Of a stretch of DNA of 64,000 bases, positions 24,583 to 37,244 are shown piece by piece; within the stretch, counting starts at the first letter, position 1, and each line of letters starts with the position of its first letter. Under the pieces are notes generated by a model. That model made no database searches. It was given only the letters and a program-made list of their open reading frames with translations, and had not been told where the DNA came from. The translations under genes and the position numbers were made by a program. Origin of the DNA: Canna indica (Eukaryota > Streptophyta > Magnoliopsida > Zingiberales > Cannaceae); contig CP136898.1 in assembly GCA_034359265.1 (NCBI GenBank), positions 1,676,501-1,740,500 of the forward strand, written 5' to 3'.

Positions 24583-25235
24583 CGACACTACTAGAAATTG
24601 AGTCTTCAGCAACGGCCGCTCAAGTCGTTGCTATTTGCAATGACATTCTTACGGTCGCTCAAGCCGTTGCAGATATGTTGTATCTGCAATGGCTTTCTAA
24701 CGGACACGCGAGCCGTTGCTGATGATTTTAATTATCAGCAACGGCTTTCTAACGGACAAGTGAGCCGTTACTGATGATAACTTATTAGCAACGGCGTTCT
24801 AACGGGCCAGTGAGCCGTTGCTGATAAGTTTATAAAGGTCACAGATCGCGCCTGACCCTTCTTCCTCCCGCTGCGGCCGCCGCCGCCGCCGCCTCCTCCT
24901 CCCGCCTCTTGCCGCCGCTGCCGACGATGAGCTGCCGCTGCCGACGCTGTCGTCCGTCCTCGATCGCCGATTTCAGGTATTCATCGCCGCCCGACCGTCT
25001 CTTCCCGTTACGGCCGACAGGAAATCCGAACGAAACCCTATTTTTAGGGTTTCGGCCGGCGGCGGTCGGCCGATGGCCGCCGCCGGAGCTTGTACAGTGT
25101 CCGGACACACTATCCGGACACTGTACTCCGGCGCCGGAAAGAGTAGATTTATATTTTTATATATTTTTTATTTATATGTTAATTAATTATTTAGATTAAT
25201 TATTTAATATGTTAGATTAATTATTAGGGTATAGA

Positions 25236-25430
25236 TTAAATTCGGAATTGTCCACTTCGGCATTGTGCCGAAATCGTCCACTTCGGACGCGCGCCGGAAT
25301 AGTCCACTTTCGACGCGCGCCGGAATCGTCCACTTCGGACGCGCGCGGGAATCGTTCACTTCGGACTCTTGCCAAAATCGTCTAATTTGGACTCGTGTCG
25401 GAATTGTCCAATATGGACTCGAACTGTCTC
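25236..25430 (+). repeat. 26-bp minisatellite, composite left half
   Basis: About seven diverged copies of the 26-bp unit seen at 13648-13868. Confidence 0.8.
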
Positions 25431-25441
25431 GAAACATTTAA

Positions 25442-26073
25442 AAAGAAGATGATGAATGTTGGGGTATAAATTTCACACGGTTGAATATGCATTTACAAAG
25501 AAGACGATGAATGCTGGGGTCTGTGTGAAAGGGACAACCTATGTTGAATGTGATATGACTTTTTATGGACTGGTGGAAGAAGTGATAGAGTTGCACTACT
25601 TTGGCTTGAAATCAGTTATTCTATTTAGATGTCATTGGTTCGATATAACAGAAAGGGGCATGAAAGTTCATCCAAATTACAAACTTGTTGAGGTTAATTA
25701 CAAATCTAAATTAGCAGCAAATGAGCCTTTTATATTGGCATCACAAGCCGAACAAGTATATTACGAGAAGTATCCGGCTCGAAATAAAGATAGAGCAAAT
25801 TGGCGTGTAGTCTGTAAGACAAAAGGTAGAGGAAAAATTGATCTGATAGTAGGAGAAAATGAGCTGATACTTGATATGACACATGGTTTCTATCAAGAAG
25901 ATGATCCTCCTGTTGTAGATCGTATTATTCCAATACTCGAGGATGCAGACACAACGTCAATTCAATTAGAAGTTGAATATGTTGATGATGACGATCATGA
26001 AATTGAGGAAACTGGAGATGAAGAAGAGGAAGAATTCGAAGACTATTATTCAGATGATGAGGAACAATTGTAA
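25442..26073 (+). pseudogene. TNP2-like C-terminal fragment (DUF4216 plus acidic tail)
   Basis: Starts abruptly inside DUF4216 (GYKFHTVEYAFTKKTMNAGV) and runs to the acidic tail. Relative to E1, everything from the post-minisatellite region through the hairpin, Transpos_assoc and DUF4218 is deleted. The junction carries a second, diverged copy of 'aaagaagatgatgaatg', a filler-type scar. It cannot act as a transposase. Confidence 0.85.
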
Positions 26074-26142
26074 AGTATATATTTTATTAAATATATCTCC
26101 ACTATTTATACAATAATCTGATTATATGTCTATTCGACAGAT

Positions 26143-27648
26143 ATGTCTGGTCGTGGTTATCGTCGCAGGAGAGCTTCGGAGTCTCCGATCGGTGAGACTC
26201 CTACACTTACTCATGCTGCTGATCCTCCTGTTGCTGATCCTCATGCCGATGATACTACCAAGGCTAGTACATTCAGACGCAGGCGGTCACGCGGGCCGAA
26301 CAGGTGGCAGCCACAGAGTCACGTAGATTTATTAGCGTGATTGGGGAGCGGTAATATATCATGAATTATGAATCATTACAAATTTATTATATCATAATAT
26401 AATATAAAAATTTATTTTTGTTGTGCAGGTTCGAGCAAGAAGAAGTGCCGAGGAGCATTTCTTCTACTATTCGAGGATACATGCACGGGGCATGGCCTAC
26501 GTGGTCTCACGCGCCTAGCAAGCACGTCGACATGTTATGGCACGAGTTTGAGACACGTATTATTATTATTTTACATGCATGATGATTAATATTGGTACTG
26601 ATATTATTATTTTGCAAGCTCGCTTTACATGGGCCGAGGATCAGAGGCCATTCATTTACGCTGTCTGGGAGGCTATTTCCCATGCGAGGTACAACGGGCA
26701 GCTGGGGGCAGGCTCGGTCCCAGGCGATAGCCCGAGCTGGGACCACTAACATCGCGGAGACTCGGGGATACGGCCCCGATTGGATTACTCCGGATATATG
26801 GGACCAGCTCGTGGGAATATGGTCGACGAATCGATGGCAGGAGGTTTCTCGGAATGCGGCTAGAAATCGCATGTCGGGGGGAGCAGCGCGTCACACCGGC
26901 GGCTCTGTTGCATTTGCAGTGCACGCGAACCGTATGGTAAGTATACCTTTTAATTATATATTTTATTTGTTACTATGTGTACTAATTAATGTATTTGTTT
27001 GGTAAATGTAGACGACGGTGTCGGATGACGGGACTGTCCAGCGACCCTCCCCGATGGCGGTGTTTGAGCGGACTCACCGTCGAGCACATGGGACGGGGGA
27101 GTACATCGACAACTGCGCTGCATACATTATGGTAACTATATATTTGTTTAAATTATTCATTATATATTTATAATTTAATTTTTATGATAAATATTAAACA
27201 AAAAATCAAACTCGAGTAGGAGACCTACAGCCAGACGGTGGTGCAGCGCGGGGGCACCCCCGAGGACTTTGATGCAGCAACATGGGTCGAGGCCGCAGGT
27301 GGCTGGGACCATGGCCGCGTATATGGCTTTGCAGATAGTGGTCATGCGCGAGCCGTACTAGGGCCACTTGAGGCACCGACCCCTCCGGTCGCTGGTGAGC
27401 GGCCGTCCACCTCTAGATCCAGTTATGATCATAGTAGCGGAATAAGTACTCTAGAGGAGACGGTCGCGCGTCAGAGTCAGATGATGGCAGAGATGCATGC
27501 TATGCTATGCAACATGTCAGGTCATCCCGAAGCAGGCATCTCTTCGGCATCATCTAATCCATCGTCCTCGAGTCAGTCCACGCCGGTGTACACTCAAGCA
27601 CTCCAGACCCCGCCATATGATCCAGACCATCCTCCATCGTCATTGTGA
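26143..27648 (+). pseudogene. Transposase_24 gene, composite left half, frameshifted
   Basis: Same five-exon layout as in E1. Exon 1 has lost about 8 bp near 26312 and runs into a stop (WQPQSHVDLLA). Exon 3 has an extra G in 'gctgggggcagg' near 26705, and the inferred GC splice donor reads 'gagacacgt'. Exon 4 (TTVSDDGTVQRPSPMAVFER) and exon 5 (27238-27648 region, VVQRGGTPEDFDAATWVEAA) remain open. Confidence 0.8.
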
Positions 27649-27917
27649 GATTTTATTTTTATTGACTTTGTTACTGAGATATTTGACTTGTTTAATTTAT
27701 TTTGTTTGGATATTAATACTTCAATTTTGCATTTGAATATTTTTTTTACTATTGTGGATAATTATCAATATAAATATAATTGTTTTGATGTATATCTTGG
27801 TGTATTTGTGATGTGTGAATGAATGTGTGTATGAGTGTGTGAGTTATGTATCAGATAATGTATCAATGTATCAATGGAAATTTTAAATTTTAAATTTTAA
27901 ATTTTTTCGTTACCAGG

Positions 27918-28595
27918 TTCACATCATCAGCAACGGCTTTCCCACGTTCGTCCGTAGGAAAGCCGTTGCTAAAAGTGTATCGAAAGTCGTTGCTGATGAC
28001 CTACAGCAACGGCTTAGCGACGGGCTTTTACTAACGGCGTTGCTACGAGCTCACCGGCCGTTGCTATTAATGTTATCCGCAACGGCTCCGGGTCCGTGGC
28101 AAAACCGTTGCTGATAATATTTTTAGCAACGACCCGAGCGGCCGTTGCTGATCCGTTGCTAAGTTATCAACAACGCGATTTTCTGCCACGGCTCCATTGC
28201 AACGGCTCCGGCCGTTGCTGATGATCTTCAGCAACGGCTCAGCAACGGCATTGATACAGCAACGGCCGAGCCGTTGCAATAGAGCCGTGACAGAAAGTCG
28301 CGTTGCTGATGACTTAGCAACGGATCAGCAACGGCCGCTCGGGCCGTCGCTCAAAACATTATCAGCAACGGTCGCTCGGGCCGTCGCTAAAAACATTATC
28401 AGCAACGGTTTTGCCACAGACACGGAGCCGTTGCTGATAACATTAATAGCAACGGCCCCGAGACCGTAGCAACGCCGTTAGTACAACCCCGTCGCTAAGC
28501 CGTTGCTGTAGGTCATCAGCAACGACTTTCGATACACTTTTAGCAACGGCTTTCCCACGGACGGTCGTGGGAAAGCCGTTGCTGATGACCTATAC
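27918..28595. repeat. Fused 3' subterminal arrays at the composite centre
   Basis: Forward array 27918-28250 and reverse array 28257-28595, both of the 3' type. The left half lacks its last about 35 bp and the right half its first about 70 bp, so neither inner TIR survives. Confidence 0.8.
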
Positions 28596-28875
28596 CTGCA
28601 AACAGAAATATTTCAAATTTCTATTTTCCATTGATACATTGATACATTTATATGATACATAACTCACACACCCATACCCTCATACACACATTCATTCACA
28701 CATCACAAACACACCAAGATATACATCAAAACAATTATATTTATATTGATAATTATCCACGATAGTATAAAAACAATTCAAATGCAAAATTGAAGTATCA
28801 ATATCCAAACAAAATAAGTTAAACAAGTTCAATATCTCAGTAACAAGTTCAATATCCAAACAAAAAATCTCACGA

Positions 28876-30410
28876 TCACGATGGAGGATGGTCTGGATCA
28901 TATGGCGGGGTCTGGAGCGCTTGAGTGTACACCGGCGTGGACTGACTCGAGGATGATGGATTAGATGATGTCGAAAAGATGCCTGCTTCGGGATGACCTG
29001 ACAAGTTGCGTAGCATAGCCTCTATATTCGCCATCGTCTGACTCTGGCGCTCCATCAACTCAGTCTGAGGCGCGACCGTCTCCTCTAGTGTCCTTATCCT
29101 ATTACTATGATCATAACTGGATCTAGAGGTGGACGGCCGCTCACCAGCGACCGGAGGGGTCGGTGCCCCAAGTGGCCCTAGTAAGGCTCGCGCATGACCA
29201 CTATCTGCGAAGCCATATACGCGACCATGGTCCCAGCCACCTACGGCCTCGACCCACGATGCTGCGTCAAAGTCCTCGGGGGTACCCCCGCGCTGCACCA
29301 CCGTCTGTCTGTAGGTCTCCTACTCGAGTTTGATTTTTTGTTTAATATTTATCATAAAACTTAAATTATAAATATATAATGAATAATTTAACCAAATATA
29401 TAATTACCATAATGTATGCAGCGCGATTGTCGATGTACTCCCCCGTCCCATGTGCTCGACGGTGAGTCCGCTCAAACACCGCCATCGGGGAGGGTCGCTG
29501 GACAGTCCCGTCATCCGACACCGTCGTCTACATTTACAAAACAAATACATTAATTAGTATACATAGTAACAAATAAAATATATAATTAAAAGATATACTT
29601 ACCATACGGTTCGCGTGCACTGCAAATGCAACAGAGCCGCCGGTGTGACGCGCTGCTCCCCCGACATTCGATTTCTAGCCGCATTCCGAGAAACCTCCTG
29701 CCATCGATCCGTCGACCATATCCCCACGAGCTGGTCTCATATATCCGGAGTAATCAAACCGGGGCCGTATCCCCGAGTCTCCGCGATGTTAGTGGTCCCA
29801 GCTCGGGCCATCGCTTGGGACCGAGCCTGCCCCAGCTGCCCGTTGTACCTTGCCCGGGAAATAGCCTCCCAGGCAGCGTAAATGAAGGGCCTCTGGTCCT
29901 CGGCCCATGTATAGCGAGCCTGCAAAATAATAATATCAGTACCAATATTAATATATCATCATGCATGTAAAAAATAATAATAATACGTGCCTCAAACTCG
30001 CGCCATAACATGTCGACGTGCTCGCTAGGCACGTGAGACCACGTAGGCCATGCCCCGTGAATGTATCGTCGAATAGTAGAAGAAATGCTCCTCGGCACTT
30101 CTTCTTGCTCGAACCTGCACAACAAAAATAAATTTTAATATTATATTATGATATAATGAATTTGTAATGATTCATAATTCATGATATATTACCGCTCCCC
30201 AATCACGCTAATCAATCTACGTGACTCTGTGGCTGGTGGAGGCTGCCACCTGTTCGGCCCGCGTGGCCGCCTACGTCTGGATGTACTAGCCTCGGCAGTA
30301 TCATCCTCATGAGGATCAGCAACTGGAGGATCAGCAGCATGAGTAAGTGCTGGAGTCTCACCGATCGGAGACTCCGAAACTCTCCTGCGTCGATAACCAC
30401 GACCAGACAT
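28876..30410 (-). pseudogene. Transposase_24 gene, composite right half (one stop)
   Basis: Mirror copy of 15869-17404. Exon 1 is 30410 down to about 30193 (MSGRGYRRRRVSESPIGETP), exon 2 ends near 30000 with the Trp codon intact (HVDMLWREFEA), exon 3 holds ARYTWAEDQRPFIYAAWEAI, and exon 5 (29320-28876) ends in PPYDPDHPPS. A TGA in exon 3 (after GYGPGLITPDI, near 29737) replaces a Trp present in the other copies. This is the least damaged copy of the gene in the window. Confidence 0.8.
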
Positions 30411-30485
30411 ATCTGTCGAACAGACATATAATCAGATTATTGTATAAATAGTAGAGATATATTTAATAAAATATATACTTTATAA

Positions 30486-30843
30486 TTATTCTTCATCATC
30501 TGAATAATAGTCTTCGAATTCTTCTTCTTCCTCCTCTTCTTCATCTTCTTCATCTTCTTCATCTCCAGCTTCCTCAATTTCATGATCGTCATCATCAGCA
30601 TATTCAACTTCTAATTGAATTGACGTTGTGTCTGCATCCTCGAGTATTGGAATAATACAATCCACAGCAGGAAGATCGTCCATTTGAACAAATGCGGCAC
30701 GGACATCGGATTTGATCACCCATGCTAACGAAATTCCGATTCGAATAGGCAAAATTTAGGAAGTACGTTACGCCTAATCGAAACTCATTCGTTAAAGCTC
30801 CACGATCAAGACGTCGGTACATCCAACTTCGATCAGCCGACAT
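30486..30843 (-). pseudogene. TNP2-like transposase reduced to Transpos_assoc plus acidic tail
   Basis: ATG at 30843-30841, then a complete Transpos_assoc domain (DRSWMYRRLDRGALTNEFRL, then GDQIRCPCRICSN with its conserved cysteines), joined directly to the acidic tail. Transposase_21, DUF4218 and DUF4216 are all deleted, and the join is out of frame with the tail. Confidence 0.8.
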
Positions 30844-30924
30844 GATTCTGTCAATCAATGACAATTTCTTTGGTTAATGTCTTTATGTGAGATTGTCCTA
30901 TTCCATTCGGGATTTATGTTATTC

Positions 30925-31100
30925 GTACTGCACTTACGTTTTTATTTTAACTATTAACTAATTATTCTAAATTTCGACAGCATCTCCCTACAGTTCTCCG
31001 AATACGCATATCATCTGGGCGCGTATCGGAGAACAAGAGAGATGTTGCCGAAATTTAGAATAATTAGTTAACAGTTAAAATAAAAACGTAAGTGCAGTAC
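30925..31100. repeat. 176-bp hairpin, composite right half
   Basis: Same near-palindrome as at 14072-14247, identical in length, in the opposite orientation. Confidence 0.85.
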
Positions 31101-31299
31101 AAATAACTATATTCCCAAATTGTCCAATCAGGGACAATTCAAGAATTGTACGTCGTATAATAGATCATCTACTTCTTTTACACGAACATACAATTCCCGA
31201 ACGGATCTAAGGTTTTGCTAAATCATATCCGATCGTCGATGCGTACGTGAAACATATCAACTCGTCAGAGGATGATTATTTTCTAAATGTTTCGAGATA

Positions 31300-31500
31300 G
31301 TTCGATTCCATATTGGACGATTTCGGCGCGAGTCCGAAGCGGACGATTCCGACGCGAGTCCGAATTGGACGATTTCGGCGCGCGTCCGAAGTGGACGATT
31401 CCGGCACGAGTCCGAATTGGACGATACCGACGCGCGTCCGAAGTGGACGATTCCGGTGCACGTCCAAAGTGGACGATTCCGGCGCGCGTTCGAAATTAAT
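31300..31500 (-). repeat. 26-bp minisatellite, composite right half
   Basis: About seven copies of the family minisatellite in reverse orientation. Confidence 0.8.
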
Positions 31501-32195
31501 CTAAACCCGAATAATTAATCTAACAAATTAAACAATTAATCTAAACAATTAATTGATAATTATAAAATAATATAAACTATATATATAAATTACAAATTCC
31601 GGCGCCAGAGTCCACCCTCCGGCGCCGGCGTACAGTGGCCGGACACACTGTCCGGCCATTGCAGAAGGTCCGGCGGCGGCCATCGGCCGACCGCCGCCGG
31701 CCGAAACCCTAGAAATAGGGTTTCGGTCTGGTGATTCCCGCCGGCCGCAGGGAAGAGACATACCTGAACAAGTCGGCAGCAGCGGTCGGCGTCGTCGGCG
31801 TCGGCAGCGGCGGCGAGTGGCGTCGGCAGGAGCGGCGGCGGCAGCAGCGGGAGGAAGAAGGGTCGGGCGCGAGAGCGTGCCCTATATAAACTTATCAGCA
31901 ACGGCTCACTCGCCCGTTAGAAAGCCGTTGCTGATACGTTATCATCAGCAACGGCTCACTTATCCGTTAGCAAGCCGTTGCTGAAAATTAAAAAATCAGC
32001 AACGGCTCGCCTTTCCGTCCGAAAGCCGTTGCTGATAATTAAAATAATCAGCAACGGCTCGGTTTTCCGTTAGAATGCCATTGCAGATACAGATATCTGC
32101 AACGGCTCTGGCGACCGTAAGAATGTCGTTGCAAATAGCAACGGCTTGAGCGGTCGTTGCTGAAGACGAAGTTTCTAGTAGTGCTAGTAGTGCGA

Positions 32196-32879
32196 CAAAT
32201 CGATCTTCGCCCAAGACAATTTGCGGAGCTCGTTCTACCCCCGGTTTTATATTTTCTGCGTCCATAGTCCTGTAATTATTGTTTTACTTTACGCCTTCAA
32301 TACCGTTCGGCCAACATAGCCTTAATTTTGGGGGCACGAATATGGAGCTCGTGGTTGACACGATGACCAACGCATGCCCTGCGATGTTAAGTTGAGAAGC
32401 CCAATTCGGGACGAATTCAAGAAGATCGGCTTAACCCTTGCACGGGATGCAAGGATGTCGCACGTGTTCTTCCGCACAAAATAATTGACCCGTGATAATA
32501 CGCTCTTCTTTATTATCATATACCACCGGTCACCATCTTTCAAGATTTGTTAGGTTGTGTTTTTCAAGGTCTAATATTCAGATAGGATAACAACTGAGAG
32601 ATTGTATCATTATTCTAATTTTATTTTCTTTTAACGCATGCACTAAATAAATAATATTTTATGCTATTTTTTTAAAAGCTATATATGAAGTAAATAAGTC
32701 GTAATTAAATGTCATTTTAGAAGGCAGATGTTTATCCACCAAATCCAACGCAGGCATGGGTCCCGGCCCGTCTATGTCATTTAGATATATTTATACACCA
32801 AATCCAAAACTGGGTTCCATATATTCCCCTGAATCTATCTCAGTATTTACCAATTCTGAGCGGGAAACTAATTAATTAA
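32196..32879. other. Host DNA right of the composite, no gene recognised
   Basis: Continuation of the sequence interrupted at 24585. Moderately GC-rich to about 32560, then AT-rich. An unrecognised minus-strand frame (32322-32543) has no domain I know. Confidence 0.5.
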
Positions 32880-35130
32880 ATTTTGCTGACAAAGCGTACG
32901 ACGACGTCCACATCGATATATATATATATATATATATCGATGGCATTAATATTAACTAGTATATTTTGTATATAATAAATATAAATACGTCCTCGTGTGT
33001 CTCGTTTCAATATTTTATATGCAACTGATTTCTATCAAATCTACCTACACATGATTTGATTTAACCTAAACAATATCTACCGCAGTTGGTTCAATATAAA
33101 AGGACAAGCTAAAATTATATTAAAAGCAAACATGGTTAATTTTGTATATATGAACTTATATATATTGGTTAATTTTGTCCAATATCGGATATAATATTGG
33201 AAGTACGTAAATGCATCCATATCTTTATTGTATTTGATTCATTACAACATATTCGTTATATATCGATACCAAAATTTTGACGCTGATTATAAGCGTCGAA
33301 ATATAAAGTTATTAAAAAAATTAATACAATAAATTTTGACATCTACTGAAGACGTCGAAATTTTTTTGACGTCTGACAACAAGCGTCGAAACATTTCGAC
33401 GCCTGACAACGACTGACAACAGACATCACAATATTTCGACACCTGACAACAGTAGACAACAGACATCGAAATATTTCCATCATATCGATCGACGTCGAGA
33501 AGACATCGAAATGTTAGATATATCGACGCCTTTAACATTTCAACGTCTACTTAGCCGTCAAAAAATTAAAATAAAAAAATTAACATACCGACGTCTCTAA
33601 CATTCGTCGGTATATTTCTTTTTTTTAAAAAATAATAATAATAATCATCTGCCGCACGCGAAATTGGAATTTCGGGTGCGGCGAATTAATTGCAGGCACG
33701 AATCCGCGCCTGCTCGATTTCCACCGCGCGGCGGACATCGAGCGAGCACGAATCTGCGTCGTTTGATTTTCGCCGCACGGAGGATATCGAGCGGGTACGG
33801 ATTCGTGCTCGCTCGATGTCCACCAAGCGGCGGGTAACGGGCGAGCGCGCACGCCCTCACCGAGGCAGGAGGCGGGAGATTTCCCGCCTCCTATAGATTT
33901 TTTTTTATAAAAATTTTAATATTTTTTTTAAATATTTTTTCCCTATTTATACATCTTCGATCTACTTCTTTCTTATTTTTTTTCTTCCTCTACTCCTTCC
34001 TCATTTTTCTTCTTTCTCCTATTTTCTCTTCAAATCATATAAATTTTTTTATTTTTTTTTATTTTTATTCTTACTTTTTTTTTTCACAAATATTTTCTTT
34101 TTTTTTCCGGGTTATCAAATTCATTGATGATGTAAAATTTGGTATCAGGTTAGTAATTTTTAAATTTTTATTGATATCAAAATTTTAAAAATTTATTACT
34201 GTTTTAATATATTTTTTAATTTTTTAATATTTAAACTGGTGAAGCTCAATTTCCGCAGCGTGGTGGAAATCGAGCGGACGCAAATCCGCTGTCGCTCAAT
34301 GTCTGTCACGCGGAAGCAACGCCGGCAGCAAATTCGATGCCGCGCTGCTACCGCTCGATGTCCGCCGCGCGGCGATAATCGAGCGGGCACGAATTCACGC
34401 CCGATAAGCAATAGCGGATCCGTTGCCACTCGATGTCCGCTGCGCAGTGGAAATCCGTTGCTGCAGCAAATCCGCTTCCGCGTTGCTGCAGCTCAATTTT
34501 TGGCGCGCGGCAAACATCGAGCGGGCACGAATCCGCGCTTGCGCTTAATCCGCCGCACACGAAATTCCAATTTCACGTGCTGCGGCTCCTCGTATTCCGC
34601 TGCATTTGCAGCGGAATTCAACGATGATTTTTTTTAATAAATAAATATACTGATGCCTGTCAAAGGCGTCGGTATGTTAAAAAAAAATTTGACGACGTAG
34701 CAGACGTCGAAATGTTAAATGTATCGACGCCTGTAAGCAAGCGTTGATATGTCGGACATTTCGATGTCGGCTGACGCCCATAAGTTTGGGTCGATACGTC
34801 GAACATTTCGACGTCTGCTGACGCCAATATGCAGGCATCGATATGTCGAACATTTCGATGTCTGACGTCGAAACGCACATTTAGGCTCTCGTCATATTCC
34901 ACTCATTTTCGTCGTCTTTGCTGGCGTCATGTTAATTTTGACGGATGTTGACGTCGAAATGTTAGTTTATTCTGACGTCAAAATATCAATGGTTTGTTGT
35001 AGTGATTACTTCTTCGGTCATTTCAATTATAAAATTATATCTTAATATTTTTATACTAATGTCTTACTCGATATTAGTTAATTTTGTTAATAATTGTTAT
35101 CGCTAACATCATTAGATTTTCATCGACTCG
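32880..35130. repeat. OMT upstream relic interrupted by a transposon
   Basis: 32880-33239 and 35005-35130 together match the DNA upstream of OMT gene 3 (38930-39330) and in part gene 4 (49690-49870): 'cgtttcaatattttatatgc', 'aactgatttctatcaaat', 'atgcatccatatctttattg', 'atcgctaacatcattagatt'. No OMT coding sequence follows before the next transposon, so the gene once attached is gone. Confidence 0.7.
33240..35004. mobile_element. Non-coding CACTA-type element of a second family (1.77 kb)
   Basis: Ends CATTACAAC / GTTGTAGTG, flanked by ATT (33237-33239 and 35005-35007). The uninterrupted target is visible in the paralogous promoter near 39200 ('gtatttgattacttcttc'). Subterminal arrays use a 'gacgtcgaaat' motif (33280-33600, 34660-34990). 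An inner pair of inverted GC-rich arms built on 'cggacatcgagcgggcacga' (33650-33890, 34230-34600) surrounds a T-rich spacer. No transposase sequence. Confidence 0.85.
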
Positions 35131-35149
35131 AGTATTAACACTAAATAAT

Positions 35150-36043
35150 GCTAACATTAATATTTAAACTCTAATTAATATATTAACATTAAAAATAAAT
35201 AAAATAAAATAAAATAATCCTAATTAGATAATATGAACAACAAATAAATAAATTGATTAAACCCTAATTAGATAGCATGAACAGAAATAAACATATATAT
35301 TAGGGTTTGATTAAACCCTAATCTTTAAAAAAATACTAACAGTGTACTCAGGTGCCCACGTACTGTTAGTAAACACCGGGTGTTCGACGATCGGAGGCCG
35401 GCCGAAACCTTAATGTTTCGATCGGCCCTAATCATGCTGCACAAAAGGGGTAAAGAGGAGGCGACAAAGATGTTAACCGGAGGCGGAAGCAGCGGCTAAA
35501 ACCGGGTGTAGGAGCAGCAACGTCAGCGGGTGCAGCTCGACAGCAGCAGCAGGGCGACGACAGAGAAGAAAATAGTAGCAGGGAAGAAAGGGGGCGGGCA
35601 TGATTGTGAGTTAAATAAACTCATCAGCAACGACTCACGTATCCGTTGCAAAGCCATTACAAGTAAATATAACTCATCACCAACGGCTCACTAATCCTTT
35701 GCAAAGCCGTTATTGATAAATATTTCATTTTCGTGCCGCGAGCGCCCCATCGTCTAAAGAGCAACATATACAAAAATCGTAACTAAACCATTGCTAATGT
35801 GATAATATTATTAGCAACGGTTGATGCGGCCGTAAGTATGTCGTTGCTGATGAATTATTTTATTTGCACGCCGCGTTCGCGCCATCTACTTGTTGGCAAC
35901 GGCCCGAGCGACCGTAAGTACACCGTTGCAGATGTGATATATCTACAATGGTCGCAGCGACCGTTGGTAAGCCGTTAGTGATTGCAACGGCTTGGGCGGC
36001 CGTTTACTGATGGTCGTTGCTGAAAACTATTATTCTAGTAGTG
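35150..36043 (-). mobile_element. Decayed CACTA 5' end, reverse orientation
   Basis: Terminates at ATTCTAGTAGTG (36043), preceded by diverged 'agcaacgg' subterminal repeats (35620-36030), then a GC-rich leader with 'gccggccgaaacc' (about 35393). The opposite terminus is not found, and no coding sequence is left. Confidence 0.6.
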
Positions 36044-36422
36044 AGGCGAGGGAGGGATTAGGGTCTCGAGGTCTGAACACACGTCAAACTCTCTCTTGCA
36101 TCTCTCTGTCCAAGCGAGGTCTTTCGATGGCCTGAAGACGAGAGATTAGAACCGCTTGATGACGGCATATCACATCCGCATAGGGTAAGGAGGAGGCAAG
36201 ATAGTGGTTAGGGACACGAGGTCAAGAGGGATTCAGGACTCAAGGTCTTAACACATGCCGCAACCCTCTCTTGTATCTCCCGTTCCGAGCGAGGTCTACT
36301 GATAGCCTGACTTCAAAAGATTAGAATCGCTCAACGACAGCATAGCACCTCCGCGGAGGACAGGGAGGAGTCAAGAGAGGGATTAGGGATACAAGGCCGA
36401 GAGGGGTTTTGAACTCGAGGTG

Positions 36423-36440
<18 letters not shown>
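36044..36440. repeat. About 170-bp tandem repeat, 2.3 copies, then (GA)n
   Basis: Units start near 36052, 36207 and 36370 and share 'agggattagggacacgaggt', 'accctctcttgtatctc', 'gagattagaatcgct'. A GA microsatellite follows at 36427-36458. Not transposon subterminal sequence; origin unknown. Confidence 0.65.
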
Positions 36441-36459
<19 letters not shown>

Positions 36460-37244
36460 CGTGCGTGTGTGTATAAATTAGGCTTTCTGCGACGGCTTTC
36501 TAGAATGTTACCTGGACGGTGAGGACAAGGAGGGCGAGCGAGAGCAACGAGAGCGGTGAGATGCCTAGATATACGAGAGAGCAACCATGTTATGGTTTTG
36601 TTTTCAAGAGCATTTCCGTCTTTTCTCTCTGTGTCCTCCACACTCTCAATCGTGTTCCTAGAATTTATAATTAATCAAAAATATCACTACTAGAAAAATG
36701 GGCATCAGCAACGGCTGAGGCCGTTGCTGAGCCGTTGCTGAAGACCATCAGCAACGGCCGAGTCGTTGCAACAGAGCCGTGATAGAAAGTCGCGTTGCTG
36801 ATGACTTAGCAACAGATCAGCAACGGCCGCTCGGGCCGTTGCTCAAAACTTTATCAGCAACGGCTGCTCGGGCCGTTGCTAAAAATATTATCAGCAACGG
36901 TTTTACCACGGACCCGGAGCCGTTGCTGATAATATTAATAGCAACGGCCTCGAGTCCGTAGCAACGCCGTTAGTAAAACCCCGTCGCTAAGCCGTTGCTG
37001 TAGGTCATCAGCAACGGCTGTCGATACACTTTTAGCAACGGCTTTCCCACGGACGGCCGTGGGAAAGCCGTTGCTGATGACATATACCTGCAAGCAGAAA
37101 AATTTCTAATTTCTAATTTCCATTGATACATTGATACATTTATCTGATACATAACTCACACACCCATACCCTCATACACACATTCATTCACACATCACAA
37201 ACACACCAAGATATACATCAAAACAATTATATTTATATTGATAA

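Larger units (their letters stand above)
24586..32192. mobile_element. Composite CACTA: two elements fused tail to tail, 7.6 kb
   Basis: The left half (24586 to about 28250) is a forward copy and the right half (about 28257-32192) a reverse copy of the E1 family. Both outer ends are the family's 5' end. The inner 3' termini are missing, and the halves join at 28250-28256 inside the subterminal arrays. CGA at 24583-24585 and again at 32193-32195 is a target duplication for the whole unit, implying it moved as one element. The right terminus carries an extra 9-bp CTAGTAGTG (32184-32192). Confidence 0.85.
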
